Origin: Corynebacterium jeikeium
GTDB taxonomy: Bacteria; Actinomycetota; Actinomycetes; Mycobacteriales; Mycobacteriaceae
Assembly: GCA_003955985.1 (NCBI GenBank)
Contig: CP033784.1
Span: 1,798,001 to 1,862,000 of the forward strand
Length of the DNA: 64,000 nucleotides
Reading direction: 5' to 3'
This document shows, one piece after another, positions 29,913 to 39,328 of the stretch (position 1 is the stretch's first letter; every line of letters starts with the position of its first letter). Under the pieces are notes generated by a model. That model saw only the letters and a program-made list of their open reading frames with translations, did no database searches and was not told the DNA's origin. Made by a program: the position numbers and the translations under genes.

Positions 29913-30595
29913 GCATGCTCCTTGGCTCGACGTTGCTTGACGCGGCGGACAATTTCATCGATGCGGGCACGTTCCATCAGGAACTCCGGAGGCCTACGGC
30001 CGCGCAGCGCATTGGCAACTGCCGGATGAGTCTCGGGAACAGCAACACACCAAGCGGCGGCAGCGGACAGTGCACGGCGGCCAGACTGTGCGTAAAGCTG
30101 CGGAAGCACCACACTACCGAGCTTTTCCACGCCTCGGATGTTTTCGGCGGAAACCCAGTCGGCGAGTTCCTCCAGGTAAGAAGCCACGGCATCGGAGCGA
30201 GCAATCATTGCCTGCGTGACCGTAGGGACTGCAACCGGATGCTTCAAAGGAGCCGGAATGAGCGACAGTGACTGCACATCCGGCGACTTCGGTGCCGGAT
30301 GCGGGTGTCGACGCGGTGTCGAAGCGGAGGAAAGAGTACCGATGCGCCCCGAGCGAATGCCGGAGGTAAACGCTTGGCGTAGACCATCAAGCTCACCAAT
30401 CAGAGGGCGGCAGTCCTCAACGGCCTCGTCGACGATGTCAGCGAGCTCGAGGACACATTCGTCCACCAGCTCACGATCTACATCAGCAACCGCCTGAGCA
30501 AGGTGCTCGATGTGTTCGGCAACTTCGTCACCAATGTCGTAGAGCTCTTGGGTCACTTCGCGCAGGCGTAGCCGAGCATCGAAGTGGTTAATCAT
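29909..30595 (-). CDS. Hypothetical protein coupled to hemW
   Basis: 228 aa from ATG 30595 (MINHFDARLRLREV). The N-terminal 75 residues are acidic and helical, probably coiled coil; residues 85-115 form a Pro/Ser/His-rich linker; the C-terminal half is helical and ends in a basic tail (RRVKQRRAKEHA). No membrane segment or known domain. The stop overlaps the hemW GTG, so translation is coupled. Corynebacteria carry similar uncharacterised genes at this spot (recollection, not verified). Confidence 0.75.
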   Translation of the reverse strand: MINHFDARLRLREVTQELYDIGDEVAEHIEHLAQAVADVDRELVDECVLELADIVDEAVEDCRPLIGELDGLRQAFTSGIRSGRIGTLSSASTPRRHPHPAPKSPDVQSLSLIPAPLKHPVAVPTVTQAMIARSDAVASYLEELADWVSAENIRGVEKLGSVVLPQLYAQSGRRALSAAAAWCVAVPETHPAVANALRGRRPPEFLMERARIDEIVRRVKQRRAKEHA

Positions 30596-30713
30596 TGCCC
30601 GCCCTCCCACGACATCTTCGGCGCCGGTGACATCATTGCAGTCTTCCGCTTTCGAATATCGACGAACATTGACGAATGCCGACTTTCGAAAACTGAAAAC
30701 TCCTTAAAAATTT

Positions 30714-30750
30714 CTAGCGCCCCTCACCTTAATGGGGTGAGGGGCGCTAG
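30714..30750 (-). terminator. Strong intrinsic terminator of fadD15
   Basis: CTAGCGCCCCTCACC (30714-30728) and its exact complement (30736-30750) form a 15-bp perfect stem with a 7-nt loop. Read on the minus strand it is followed by AAATTTTTAAGG. It lies 50 bp after the fadD15 stop. Confidence 0.85.
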
Positions 30751-30800
30751 CGCGGTAACAACACGCTGCCGTTTTCTATCGGCAGCGGGTAGACCGTGAA

Positions 30801-32633
30801 TTAACGCTGGTAGAGAGCCTCAATGTCACGCGAGTAGTTGTCCATGACAATGTTGCGCTTGACCTTCATGGTCGGGGTCAGCTCGCCGCTTTCCTCGGTG
30901 AAGTCACTGTCCAGAATATGGAACTTCTTAATGGCCTCTGCGTGAGAAACCAGCTCGTTAGCGGAGTTGACGGCGTCCTGAATCTCGGCGCGCAAAACTG
31001 CGCTGGAGGCAGCGAGTTCACGGATCGAGGTGTGCTCGGGGACGGAGTGCTCAATCTTCCACTTCTCCAGTGCCTCCTCATCGAGAGTGACCAACACGGA
31101 GACGAACGGACGACCATCGCCGATGACGACTGCCTGGGACACCAGCGGGTGCGCACGCATGCGGTCTTCCATCGGGCCCGGCGCGACATTCTTACCACCA
31201 GCGGTGACAATGAGGTCCTTCTTGCGGCCGGTGATCTTCAGGTGGCCTTCTTCGGTCAGCTCACCGAGGTCACCAGTCTTAAACCATTCGCCGTCGATGA
31301 AGGCTTCCTTGGTTGCCTCTTCGTTCTTCCAGTAGCGGTCGAACACAACCGGACCACGGAGCAGAACTTCGCCGTCATCAGCGATAGCGGCGGAGCAACC
31401 ACCGACCGGACGACCAACGGTACCAATAATCTGCTCGCTCGGGTTGTTCACGGTGACGGCAGCCGTGGACTCAGTCAGACCGTAGCCTTCGTAGACAGGC
31501 ACACCGAGACCACGGAAGAAGTGCCCGAGGTCAGAGGACAGAGCCGAACCACCGGAAATGGTGTACTGCACGGCCTCACCCATAGCTGCGCGAATTTTCG
31601 AGAACAGCAGGCGATCGTAGAGCTGGCGACGCAGCTTCAAGACACGCGACGGACCTGCCGGAGTATCCAGTGCCTTGGAGTACTCGATGGCGGTGGCCTC
31701 AGCACGCTCGAACATGGCCAGGCCGAATGCGCCCTTCTCCTTAGCGGAGGCGTAGGCGGAGTCACGAACCTTCTCGAACACGCGCGGCACACCGAGAATC
31801 ATGTGCGGACGGGAACGCTGGAACTCCAGGGTGACGGTCTTGGTATCAGCCCAGTGAGACTGGGTAGCACCGGAAATCATCGAAGCCAGGGACACTGCGT
31901 GAGCCAACACGTGCGCCAACGGCAGGAAGGTCAGAATGCGGTTCCCCGGACGGGCAATCAGGCCAATCTCGTTGGTGAGGATGGCGCGGGCCTCCGCCAG
32001 CCAGTTGCTGTGCAGGAGCACGCAGCCCTTCGGACGACCAGTGGTACCGGAGGTGTAAATCACGGTTGCCAGGTCGTCGGCCTTGGTGTCCTTGATGCGG
32101 CGCTCGACCTCGTCGCCGTCAATGTCACGGCCTTCGTAGCTAATGGTGTCAGTAGCGGAAGCGTTAATCTCCAGTACACGACGCAGCTGAGACTCGCCCT
32201 CCGGGTTCTCGGTGCCCTTTTCGACCAGCAGAGGCTTCATGCGGTCGGTGTGCTCACGCGACTCGGTAAATGCGAAAACAGCACCGGAGTTTTCAATAAT
32301 CCAACGAATCTGGCCAGACGAAGAAGAGCCGTAAATCGGGACAACAGCAGCGCCTGCCATCCAGATAGCGGTATTGATCAGGTTCCACTCGTAGCGAGTC
32401 TCACTGAGCAGCGCTACGCGGTCGCCCGGCTGAACACCGTTGGCAATTAGCCCCTTAGCGACGCCCTTTGCCTCGTCATAGAACTCCTGAGCAGTGACAT
32501 TTACCCACTCAAAGTTCTTGGGGCGAGTGAAAAGCACCAGCTTCGGGCGCTTCTGCACCAGCTCCTGCAGCGAGGTAATAATCGTTTCGTCCTCGCCGAT
32601 GACGTATTTCGCCTCGGTAGTATATTCACGCAT
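30801..32633 (-). CDS. fadD15: Long-chain fatty acid-CoA ligase
   Basis: Activates fatty acids to acyl-CoA through acyl-AMP; 610 aa. P-loop VIYTSGTTGRPKGC (about residues 190-203), the YEGYGLTESTA motif, and the FKTGDLGELTEEGHLKITGRKKDLI hinge with the catalytic Lys region beyond. Being divergent from malQ as in C. glutamicum (fadD15-malQ) supports the name. Peripheral to the membrane. It ends at a strong terminator. Confidence 0.93.
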   Translation of the reverse strand: MREYTTEAKYVIGEDETIITSLQELVQKRPKLVLFTRPKNFEWVNVTAQEFYDEAKGVAKGLIANGVQPGDRVALLSETRYEWNLINTAIWMAGAAVVPIYGSSSSGQIRWIIENSGAVFAFTESREHTDRMKPLLVEKGTENPEGESQLRRVLEINASATDTISYEGRDIDGDEVERRIKDTKADDLATVIYTSGTTGRPKGCVLLHSNWLAEARAILTNEIGLIARPGNRILTFLPLAHVLAHAVSLASMISGATQSHWADTKTVTLEFQRSRPHMILGVPRVFEKVRDSAYASAKEKGAFGLAMFERAEATAIEYSKALDTPAGPSRVLKLRRQLYDRLLFSKIRAAMGEAVQYTISGGSALSSDLGHFFRGLGVPVYEGYGLTESTAAVTVNNPSEQIIGTVGRPVGGCSAAIADDGEVLLRGPVVFDRYWKNEEATKEAFIDGEWFKTGDLGELTEEGHLKITGRKKDLIVTAGGKNVAPGPMEDRMRAHPLVSQAVVIGDGRPFVSVLVTLDEEALEKWKIEHSVPEHTSIRELAASSAVLRAEIQDAVNSANELVSHAEAIKKFHILDSDFTEESGELTPTMKVKRNIVMDNYSRDIEALYQR

Positions 32634-32787
32634 CGAGTTACAAACCCCTACTTTCGGTAGTTCTGTCCGTCGTTGGTTTCGTTAGGAATCAACTTAGAAC
32701 ATCAAACCCTGCGCCGTTGTGATTTCAGTAAATATTTCGATAACGAAGTGATTTACCTTACTACTGGCAAAGTTTTTCTAAACTGGC

Positions 32788-35007
32788 ATGATGGAAAGGG
32801 TGACACAGGCAGCTTCCAATCCTCCCCTTTCCTCTCCACTCGCCGACCTCGCTAAAGATGTCGGAGTTGGGGTTTCCTACTACTCCACCGAGGGCCAACT
32901 CGTGCACGTCTCTCGTGAGACAGTGCTAAAAACTCTCGCTGCTCTCGACATCGATCTGGGCCCAGATCCCAGCGATGCCGACATCAACGACGCCCGTCGT
33001 GAGTGGGCAGACACGCAGTGGTCTCGCCTTCTCCCGCCCGTGGTAGTTACCCGCCAGGGCATCTTCCACCGAGTTCTGGTTCACGTACCGCACGGCAGCA
33101 ATGTCAGCGTGACTGTGAAACTGGAGGACGGCGCAGAATGGCCCTGCGCTCAGGTGCACCACTTGGTACCGCCACGCCAGGTCGGCGATGTGTTGATGGG
33201 TGAAGCCGCCTTCGCAATTCCAGAGGATCTGCCACTTGGTTGGCATCGCTTGCGCGCAGTCAACGATGACAACGTCGCTGAGTGCGATGTGGCCGTAACC
33301 CCCAACCGTCTCGCCACTGCCGACAAGTACGTGCAGAATCCTGCGCATGGTGTCATGGCACAGCTGTACTCGGTACGCTCCAGCCGCAGCTGGGGTATTG
33401 GCGATTTCGCTACCCTCGGCGACTTGGCACAGGTCAGTGCAGAGCACGCGGGCTCTGATTTCGTCCTCATCAATCCGTTGCACGCCGCAGAGCCACTGCC
33501 TCCGGTAGAAGACTCGCCGTACCTGCCCACCACGCGCCGCTATGTCAATCCGCTGTACGCGCGCCCAGAGCTTATCGACGAGTTCGGGTACCTGGACAAG
33601 GACGAGGCCGATGAAGCCCGTGCGCTAGCGAACTCTTTCCACCAGCTCAATCACAGCCCTGATGAGATTGACCGCAACCCCATCTACGCTGCAAAGCTCA
33701 AGGTATTGCGGGCAATTCACAAGATCCCCCTGTCCAGCGCACGCCAGGCGGAATTTGACCGTTGGCTGGAGGCCGAGGGCCGTGGCATATACGACTACGC
33801 GTCGTGGTGCACCGAGCGCGAGCTCGCGGATCGCGCTGCTGCCCGCGATGCTGCACGCGCTGCCACTTCCGATTCTGGTGCCGTAACCGAGAACGATATC
33901 GAGTTGGTTCCACCGTTGGGTAACCACGCCAGTGTCGAATCTCTGCGGGAGGAAATCTTCCAGTTCCACCTCTGGGTGCAGTGGATTCTCGATCAGCAGC
34001 TCGGCCAGGCACAAGAGGCAGCCCTGGATGCGGGTATGCGCATCGGCATCATGGCCGACCTTGCCGTCGGCGTGCACCCTGGCGGCGCGGATGCCGAGAA
34101 CCTTGCGGATTGGCTCGCTCCTGCTATCTCTGTTGGCGCACCGCCAGACGGTTTTAACCAGCGCGGCCAAGACTGGTCGCAGCCGCCGTGGAACCCGCAC
34201 AAGCTAGCCGAGGCCGGCTACCGCCCCTGGCGCGACATGCTGCGCACAATCCTTCGCCACGCAGGTGGCATTCGTGTTGACCACGTGCTGGGTATGTTCC
34301 GCCTCTGGGTCATGCCGCGGATGGAGTCCCCCGTCAATGGCACCTACCTGTACTTCGACCACGAGGCAATGGTCGGCATTCTCGCACTTGAGGCCGAGCT
34401 CGCTGGGGCCGTCGTCGTAGGCGAAGACCTGGGCACTTTCGAGCCGTGGGTGCAGGACTACCTGGCCTCGCGGGGCATCATGGGCACCTCGATCGTGTGG
34501 TTTGAATCCGAGGGCGACCAGCCGAAACCACCAAGCGCTTACCGCAGCCTGTGCCTGTCCTCCGTCACCACGCACGATCTGCCGCCGACGGCAGGCTACC
34601 TCGCAGGCGAGCACATCAAGCTACGGGAACGCCTGAGACTATTGCTTTCCGACGTCGCGGAGGAAGACCGCCGGGACTTCGAGTGGATTCGAAAGGTTTT
34701 GGGTGCGGCCAAGGAAGCCGGCTGCTTTGGTGACACGGCTGCGGCGGACATGGATGTTCATTCCCTTACCCGCGATAATCTGCCACCAATTGACGCACTG
34801 GTCACGGGGCTGCACCGCTTCCTCGACCAGACGCCATCCGCGCTGAAGTGTGAGGCCTTGGTGGACATGGTCGGCGATCGTCGTACTCAGAACCAGCCGG
34901 GCACGAGCCACGACCAGTACCCGAACTGGTGCATTCCGCTAACCGATGCCGAGGGCAAGGCCGTGCTTGTCGAGGACCTGCCTCGCTTCCCCGGATTCAA
35001 GCGTTAA
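32788..35007 (+). CDS. malQ: 4-alpha-glucanotransferase (amylomaltase, GH77)
   Basis: Transfers maltooligosaccharide segments between alpha-1,4-glucans, releasing glucose in maltose use; 739 aa. Catalytic residues: nucleophile Asp498 (IRVDHVLG), acid/base Glu546 (GEDLG), Asp597 (TTHDLPP). The ~150-residue N-terminal beta-rich extension is typical of corynebacterial/enterobacterial MalQ. Two adjacent ATGs (32788, 32791) are possible. With treS and mak 6-9 kb downstream it forms the local alpha-glucan toolkit. Confidence 0.95.
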   Translation: MMERVTQAASNPPLSSPLADLAKDVGVGVSYYSTEGQLVHVSRETVLKTLAALDIDLGPDPSDADINDARREWADTQWSRLLPPVVVTRQGIFHRVLVHVPHGSNVSVTVKLEDGAEWPCAQVHHLVPPRQVGDVLMGEAAFAIPEDLPLGWHRLRAVNDDNVAECDVAVTPNRLATADKYVQNPAHGVMAQLYSVRSSRSWGIGDFATLGDLAQVSAEHAGSDFVLINPLHAAEPLPPVEDSPYLPTTRRYVNPLYARPELIDEFGYLDKDEADEARALANSFHQLNHSPDEIDRNPIYAAKLKVLRAIHKIPLSSARQAEFDRWLEAEGRGIYDYASWCTERELADRAAARDAARAATSDSGAVTENDIELVPPLGNHASVESLREEIFQFHLWVQWILDQQLGQAQEAALDAGMRIGIMADLAVGVHPGGADAENLADWLAPAISVGAPPDGFNQRGQDWSQPPWNPHKLAEAGYRPWRDMLRTILRHAGGIRVDHVLGMFRLWVMPRMESPVNGTYLYFDHEAMVGILALEAELAGAVVVGEDLGTFEPWVQDYLASRGIMGTSIVWFESEGDQPKPPSAYRSLCLSSVTTHDLPPTAGYLAGEHIKLRERLRLLLSDVAEEDRRDFEWIRKVLGAAKEAGCFGDTAAADMDVHSLTRDNLPPIDALVTGLHRFLDQTPSALKCEALVDMVGDRRTQNQPGTSHDQYPNWCIPLTDAEGKAVLVEDLPRFPGFKR

Positions 35008-35085
35008 TTGGTTCGTGAGCGACTAATCCCTCATTTTTGCTGTTCACCGATCTTTCAAGTTATGTGCCCGGCACTAAAACCGAGG

Positions 35086-35181
35086 CTAAAACTGGAAATC
35101 GGTGACTGCACCAGCGATGAGGATGAGAAGAAGCAAAACGATTAGGGCAAGTAGGACCTTCGAGTGCCTCGACCGATGCAT
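35086..35181 (-). CDS. 31-aa single-pass membrane peptide
   Basis: An ATG at 35179-35181 opens a 31-codon frame ending in TAG. The N-terminus MHRSRHSK is strongly basic, residues 9-25 are a Leu/Ile/Val/Ala helix (VLLALIVLLLLILIAGA), and the tail TDFQF is short. GGGAG lies ten bases upstream. The basic-in, hydrophobic, short polar tail pattern and its position in an otherwise empty gap suggest a real small membrane protein. No known family recognised. Confidence 0.5.
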   Translation of the reverse strand: MHRSRHSKVLLALIVLLLLILIAGAVTDFQF

Positions 35182-35368
35182 GCTAACTCAGCTCCCTACT
35201 GCGAAATATTTGCGAACTACCCAACTCTAGCCTGTTGGGCAAATTTCCTAATACTTTAAGACATACCTTAGGGCAGCGATAGCGACCCAACACTTAAAGG
35301 GGGCTTGTCCCAGCTCAATTCATCGGGACTCCCGGTGAGCTATCTACAGGCCACTACCTCATCGGCTA

Positions 35369-35584
35369 CTAGCTCTCGCTGCCCGCTCCTCGACGCTCCT
35401 GCGAACGCTCCCGCCAGCGCACTGACCTCTGCCACAGGCGACCGCTGACAACATCGATTGCGCCAACGAGAACGAAAGCAACAAACCCTCCGACTACCAG
35501 CAGAACCACGCATAGCACGCTGACCTGCGCAAGCAGTGGCAATTGGATAAGCCACTGCCCTACTCTGTCGAATACTTCTGCCAT
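35369..35584 (-). CDS. Small membrane protein, 71 aa
   Basis: From ATG 35584 (MAEVFDRVGQW): an amphipathic N-terminus, one long hydrophobic segment (residues about 14-44, LAQVSVLCVVLLVVGGFVAF), then a basic, Arg-rich tail (RSVRWRERSQERRG). Two extra codons of start choice exist upstream. Many corynebacteria have a small membrane protein of this kind beside the M3 peptidase, but no function is known. Confidence 0.65.
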   Translation of the reverse strand: MAEVFDRVGQWLIQLPLLAQVSVLCVVLLVVGGFVAFVLVGAIDVVSGRLWQRSVRWRERSQERRGAGSES

Positions 35585-35659
35585 GAGTGTCAACCTACCC
35601 TGCCGGTGACCGGAATAACCAGTGGGCGGCGGTCGCGGCGCTCGTCGTAAAGCGTGAAG

Positions 35660-37714
35660 CTAGGCATCAGTGCCCGACAGCCCGCGGCGTTCGAGGAGCG
35701 GCTGGATGTCCTTGTCGCGGCCTCGGAAAGCGCGGTAGGCGGCCATAAAATCGATGGCGCCACCACGGGAGAGAATCTCCTCGCGGAAGTGGCTGCCGCC
35801 GCTGATTGTGGCACCGCCGTTGTCGGTGAACCAACCGAAACCGTCCGCGTCGAGAACCTCTGCCCACAGGTAGGAGTAATAGCCCGCCGAGTAACCACCG
35901 GCGAAGATGTGGTTGAAGTAGCGGGAGCGGTAACGCGGAGCCAGGTGGGGAACGTCGAGGCCGAGTTCGGCAAGTGCTTCCGCTTCGAAGGCATCAACAT
36001 CAGTGACCTGAGCTGCTTCCTCCTCGGTGAGGCTGTGCCAGGCCAGATCGATGGCGCACGCGGCGAGGTACTCAACCGTGGCGAATCCCTCACCAGCGGT
36101 GCGGGCCTTCTTCACCGACTCGACTAGCTCGGCCGGGATCGGCTCACCGGTACGAACGTGGACGGCGTAATTGGCCAGAATGGACGGTTCAAGCGCCCAG
36201 TTCTCGTTGATCTGGGAGGGGAATTCCACGAAGTCGCGCGGGACGTTAGTGCCCGAGAAGGTCGGGTATGTGACGTCGGAAAGCAGACCGTGGAGGGCGT
36301 GCCCGAACTCGTGGAAAGCAGTGGTGACCTCGTCGAGCGTCAGTAGCACCGGGGTGCCCGGTTCGGTTTCGGCGATGTTCATCACGTTGACCACGACTGG
36401 CAGGCGCCCCAGCAGACGGGACTGGTCCCTAAACGAGCTCATCCACGCACCACCGCGCTTGGTCGGACGCGAGAAGTAGTCCGTAATAATCAGGCCGATG
36501 GTCTCGCCTCCGCCCTGGCGTACCTCCCACACGGTCGTGCCCGGCGCGTATCCCTGCAGGTCCTCGCGCTTGACTACCTCGATGCCATAGAGCTTGCGGG
36601 CAGCGTAGAACACGCCGTCTTCGATAACACGGTGGAGCTCGAAGTAGTTCTTGAGTTCCTCCGTGTCGACTGCGAATTCTTCCGCTTTACGACGGCGCTC
36701 CCAGTATGGCCAGTCAGCGCCCGTGACCGTCTCATCGCCAGCCAGATCAGCGACCCGCTTGTACTCGCCTTCAGCATTCGCAATGGCAGCTGGCGCCAGG
36801 TCTGCAATGAGCTTCCGAGCAGCTTCTGCGGTGGTTGCCGTCTCCTTGGCAATGACGTAATCCGCATGCGTGTCGTAGCCGAGCAGCTTGGCACGGCGGG
36901 CACGCAGGCGTGCCATTTCCAGCACAATGTCTGAGTTGTCGAACTTGCCGGAGGCAGCACCCGCACGCCCCAGTGAGGCTTCGTAGAGCTTGGCGCGAGT
37001 AGCCGGATTATCCAGGTCAGCCAGCTGTGCCGGAGTTGACGGTAGGTCCAGCGGAATCAGCCACGGCGCATCGGTGTCGGCCTTTTTCGCGTAGGCGGCG
37101 AAGGACGCAATGGCGTCGTCGGAAAGCCCGGCGAGCTCCTCGCGGTCGTAGATTTCCACGGCGCGCGCAACGGTGTCCTTCAGCAGGTTTTCGCCGAAAG
37201 CCGTGGAAAGCTCAGAGAGGCGGGAATTGATGCGGCTGAGCTCGGCTTTGTCCTCGTCGCTGAGGTCCGCACCGGCGCGCTGGAAGTCTTCGCGGACTTT
37301 CTTCAGCAGCAGCTTCGCCTCTTCCGGGGTGGCGGCATCGTCAACGCTGTCAATGGCATTGATGCGCTGCCACAGGTCACTGCGCATGCGAATCTGATCC
37401 AGGTGTGCTGTGAGCTGCGGGGCGATCTCGGCTTCAATTTCCATGCGGACGTCGGTGGCGTCCGTCCCGGCAACGTTGAAGAAATAAGCAGCGACGCGGT
37501 CCAGATCTTGGCCCGCCTTCTCCATTGCCTCGATGGTGTTAACGAAGGTCGGAGCCTCCGACGACGTGGCGATGGCGTCAATCTCGCGCGCATGGCTGCG
37601 CATTGCTTCGCTAAAAGCCTCGCGGACGTGGCTGTCATCGATTGCCGCAAAATCTGGCAATTCGCAGAACAATTCCGACGGTGTCAACAGTGGATTTCGT
37701 GCATCATTGGTCAT
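35660..37714 (-). CDS. M3-family oligopeptidase / peptidyl-dipeptidase
   Basis: Zinc metallopeptidase that degrades oligopeptides in the cytoplasm; 684 aa, the length of Dcp/oligopeptidase A. The zinc motif HEFGH is at 468-472 with the third ligand Glu near 497 (ENWALEPSIL region). No signal peptide, so it is cytosolic. In C. glutamicum the equivalent gene lies between malQ and treS. Dcp versus OpdA specificity cannot be decided. Confidence 0.93.
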   Translation of the reverse strand: MTNDARNPLLTPSELFCELPDFAAIDDSHVREAFSEAMRSHAREIDAIATSSEAPTFVNTIEAMEKAGQDLDRVAAYFFNVAGTDATDVRMEIEAEIAPQLTAHLDQIRMRSDLWQRINAIDSVDDAATPEEAKLLLKKVREDFQRAGADLSDEDKAELSRINSRLSELSTAFGENLLKDTVARAVEIYDREELAGLSDDAIASFAAYAKKADTDAPWLIPLDLPSTPAQLADLDNPATRAKLYEASLGRAGAASGKFDNSDIVLEMARLRARRAKLLGYDTHADYVIAKETATTAEAARKLIADLAPAAIANAEGEYKRVADLAGDETVTGADWPYWERRRKAEEFAVDTEELKNYFELHRVIEDGVFYAARKLYGIEVVKREDLQGYAPGTTVWEVRQGGGETIGLIITDYFSRPTKRGGAWMSSFRDQSRLLGRLPVVVNVMNIAETEPGTPVLLTLDEVTTAFHEFGHALHGLLSDVTYPTFSGTNVPRDFVEFPSQINENWALEPSILANYAVHVRTGEPIPAELVESVKKARTAGEGFATVEYLAACAIDLAWHSLTEEEAAQVTDVDAFEAEALAELGLDVPHLAPRYRSRYFNHIFAGGYSAGYYSYLWAEVLDADGFGWFTDNGGATISGGSHFREEILSRGGAIDFMAAYRAFRGRDKDIQPLLERRGLSGTDA

Positions 37715-37822
37715 AGTGAATTCAACTGTAGCGTGCTCGAAAAACCAGAGTGCGCCTACCGTCTGAAACAGACTCCCCGCCCTTCTGGCAGGACCAACCG
37801 TGACGAGGAGGCGTTTTCCGCC

Positions 37823-39097
37823 ATGACAGAGACGACTATTTCCGCTCCCTGCGGGAGGCTAACCGGCCGTATTCACGATGGCGCAATACAAGTTTTCAAT
37901 ATCGATTACGCAGATGCTGCTCCGTTCGCCGCGTCGGCACCGGTGGCAGACGGCCCACAGTCGGGCACTCGGCGCTGTGAACCCGAGCGCGAATTAGTTC
38001 TCACCGTCACCGCACCGGCTGAGCCCGCGGACGCCTCCTATCCGGTATTGCTGTGGATTCACGGTGGTAGCTACGAGTTTGGGCATCCCTCCGAACCCTG
38101 GACGGACGCGACGGCCTTCGCACAGGCGGGCATCGTCACCGTTTCGCTTGGATACCGCAAGGGCCTCGAGGGCTTCTGGCGTGACAGTGAAACAGAGACC
38201 TACCGGGCCATTGATGACCTGTATCTGGGGCTGCAGTGGGCTCGTCGTAACGCGCCTGCCTTCGGCGGCGATATCGACAACATCACTATCTCGGGGCAAT
38301 CGGCGGGTGCGGCGCTGGCGCTCACTCTGGCTGCCGACGATCGCACGCGCGGCCAGATCCAACGCACCATTGCCATGTCGCCGGCCTTCTCGCTGCTGTC
38401 GGGCTCGCGCCTCCGCCGCACGTTGGCCGGCATCGGCGTGGGACGTGTGCCGTCCACCGACGTCTTTTCGCGTGCCGACGAACGCAGGGTCGCTCGGGCC
38501 CAGAAATTGGTGTCGGCATCCTCGCCTTCGGATCCGGCAATTGGGCCTCGCTTCGACAGCTTTGCTCCCACACTGCCGACGATGGTGACCGCCACCAGCG
38601 AAGAGTTCTTCTCAGAACCGCCGGTTGTGGCGATGGACAAGTTGCCCATGCGAGAGTGGATGGCTCGGCGCTACGCCAAGGGGCATCGCGGCCACGGCGA
38701 ATTTCCGGCCACCGCCTATGCCGAGCGTCCGATGGGGAATGTCATTTCTGACTCAGCGATTCGCTCATACGCTGTTAAAGTCGCCGAACGGTCCGTGGCG
38801 GCTGAGCTGGATGTGTGGGCGGCACAGTTCGAACCGGGAGAAGGGTTGGGCTATGCACCTGCTGGCCGCACCAGTGGTGCTCCGCACTGCATCGACATTG
38901 CACGCTTCTTCGGTATGAAAGAACCCAACCATCCATTCCACCAAGTGGCGGTCGAGTTCATCCGCGAAGGCACCTCACACATGCCCCGCTACAACGACGA
39001 CCGCAAGGTGACTACCTTTACCGGCGCTGACGCCCAGGCAGTCGAGGGCATTGCCATCGATGCGTGGGCGGCTCCGCGCCAGCTCTTTGGTGCATAG
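37823..39097 (+). CDS. Type-B carboxylesterase
   Basis: 424-aa alpha/beta hydrolase of the carboxylesterase/para-nitrobenzyl esterase family. Oxyanion-hole HGGSYEFG, nucleophile Ser160 in GQSAGAA. The protein is shorter than the usual ~500 aa family members. The ATG at 37823 begins MTETTISAPCGRLTGRI, matching the family start (strand followed by G-x-hydrophobic); the longer open frame upstream overlaps the opposite peptidase gene and was rejected. No signal peptide, so it probably acts in the cytoplasm. Confidence 0.88.
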   Translation: MTETTISAPCGRLTGRIHDGAIQVFNIDYADAAPFAASAPVADGPQSGTRRCEPERELVLTVTAPAEPADASYPVLLWIHGGSYEFGHPSEPWTDATAFAQAGIVTVSLGYRKGLEGFWRDSETETYRAIDDLYLGLQWARRNAPAFGGDIDNITISGQSAGAALALTLAADDRTRGQIQRTIAMSPAFSLLSGSRLRRTLAGIGVGRVPSTDVFSRADERRVARAQKLVSASSPSDPAIGPRFDSFAPTLPTMVTATSEEFFSEPPVVAMDKLPMREWMARRYAKGHRGHGEFPATAYAERPMGNVISDSAIRSYAVKVAERSVAAELDVWAAQFEPGEGLGYAPAGRTSGAPHCIDIARFFGMKEPNHPFHQVAVEFIREGTSHMPRYNDDRKVTTFTGADAQAVEGIAIDAWAAPRQLFGA

Positions 39098-39166
39098 GGA
39101 ATAAGGCGGGTGAAGCTTGCGCTGGTTAGCGCTGTGCTGTTGTGCTCAACAACTGAGCCCAGCGAC

Positions 39167-39262
39167 TTAAGCTGGCAAAGTCTGCATGTACCGATAAATC
39201 TCGACGCAGACCAAAATGGTGATCAGCGTGATAAGTACTGCTATGAGTTTCCTGCGATCCAT
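39167..39262 (-). CDS. Second 31-aa single-pass membrane peptide
   Basis: ATG at 39260-39262 to TAA at 39167-39169, 31 codons. MDRRKL is basic, residues 7-21 (IAVLITLITILVCVE) are hydrophobic, and the tail is polar (YRYMQTLPA). The ribosome site is weak (GGTGG). It lies antisense between the esterase and the PH-domain genes, mirroring the peptide at 35086-35181 in length and architecture but not sequence. Confidence 0.45.
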   Translation of the reverse strand: MDRRKLIAVLITLITILVCVEIYRYMQTLPA

Positions 39263-39328
39263 AGCCACCGTTCTTACCGAAGCACCAGGCCAGACGCAAG
39301 CTTTACCCTCTGTGGTTAACTGTCAACT

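Noticed and set aside
30918..32450. 510-codon open frame on the plus strand across fadD15
   Set aside because: Complete overlap with the acyl-CoA ligase, whose motifs are intact; the antisense reading shows no domain and arises from codon bias of the real gene.
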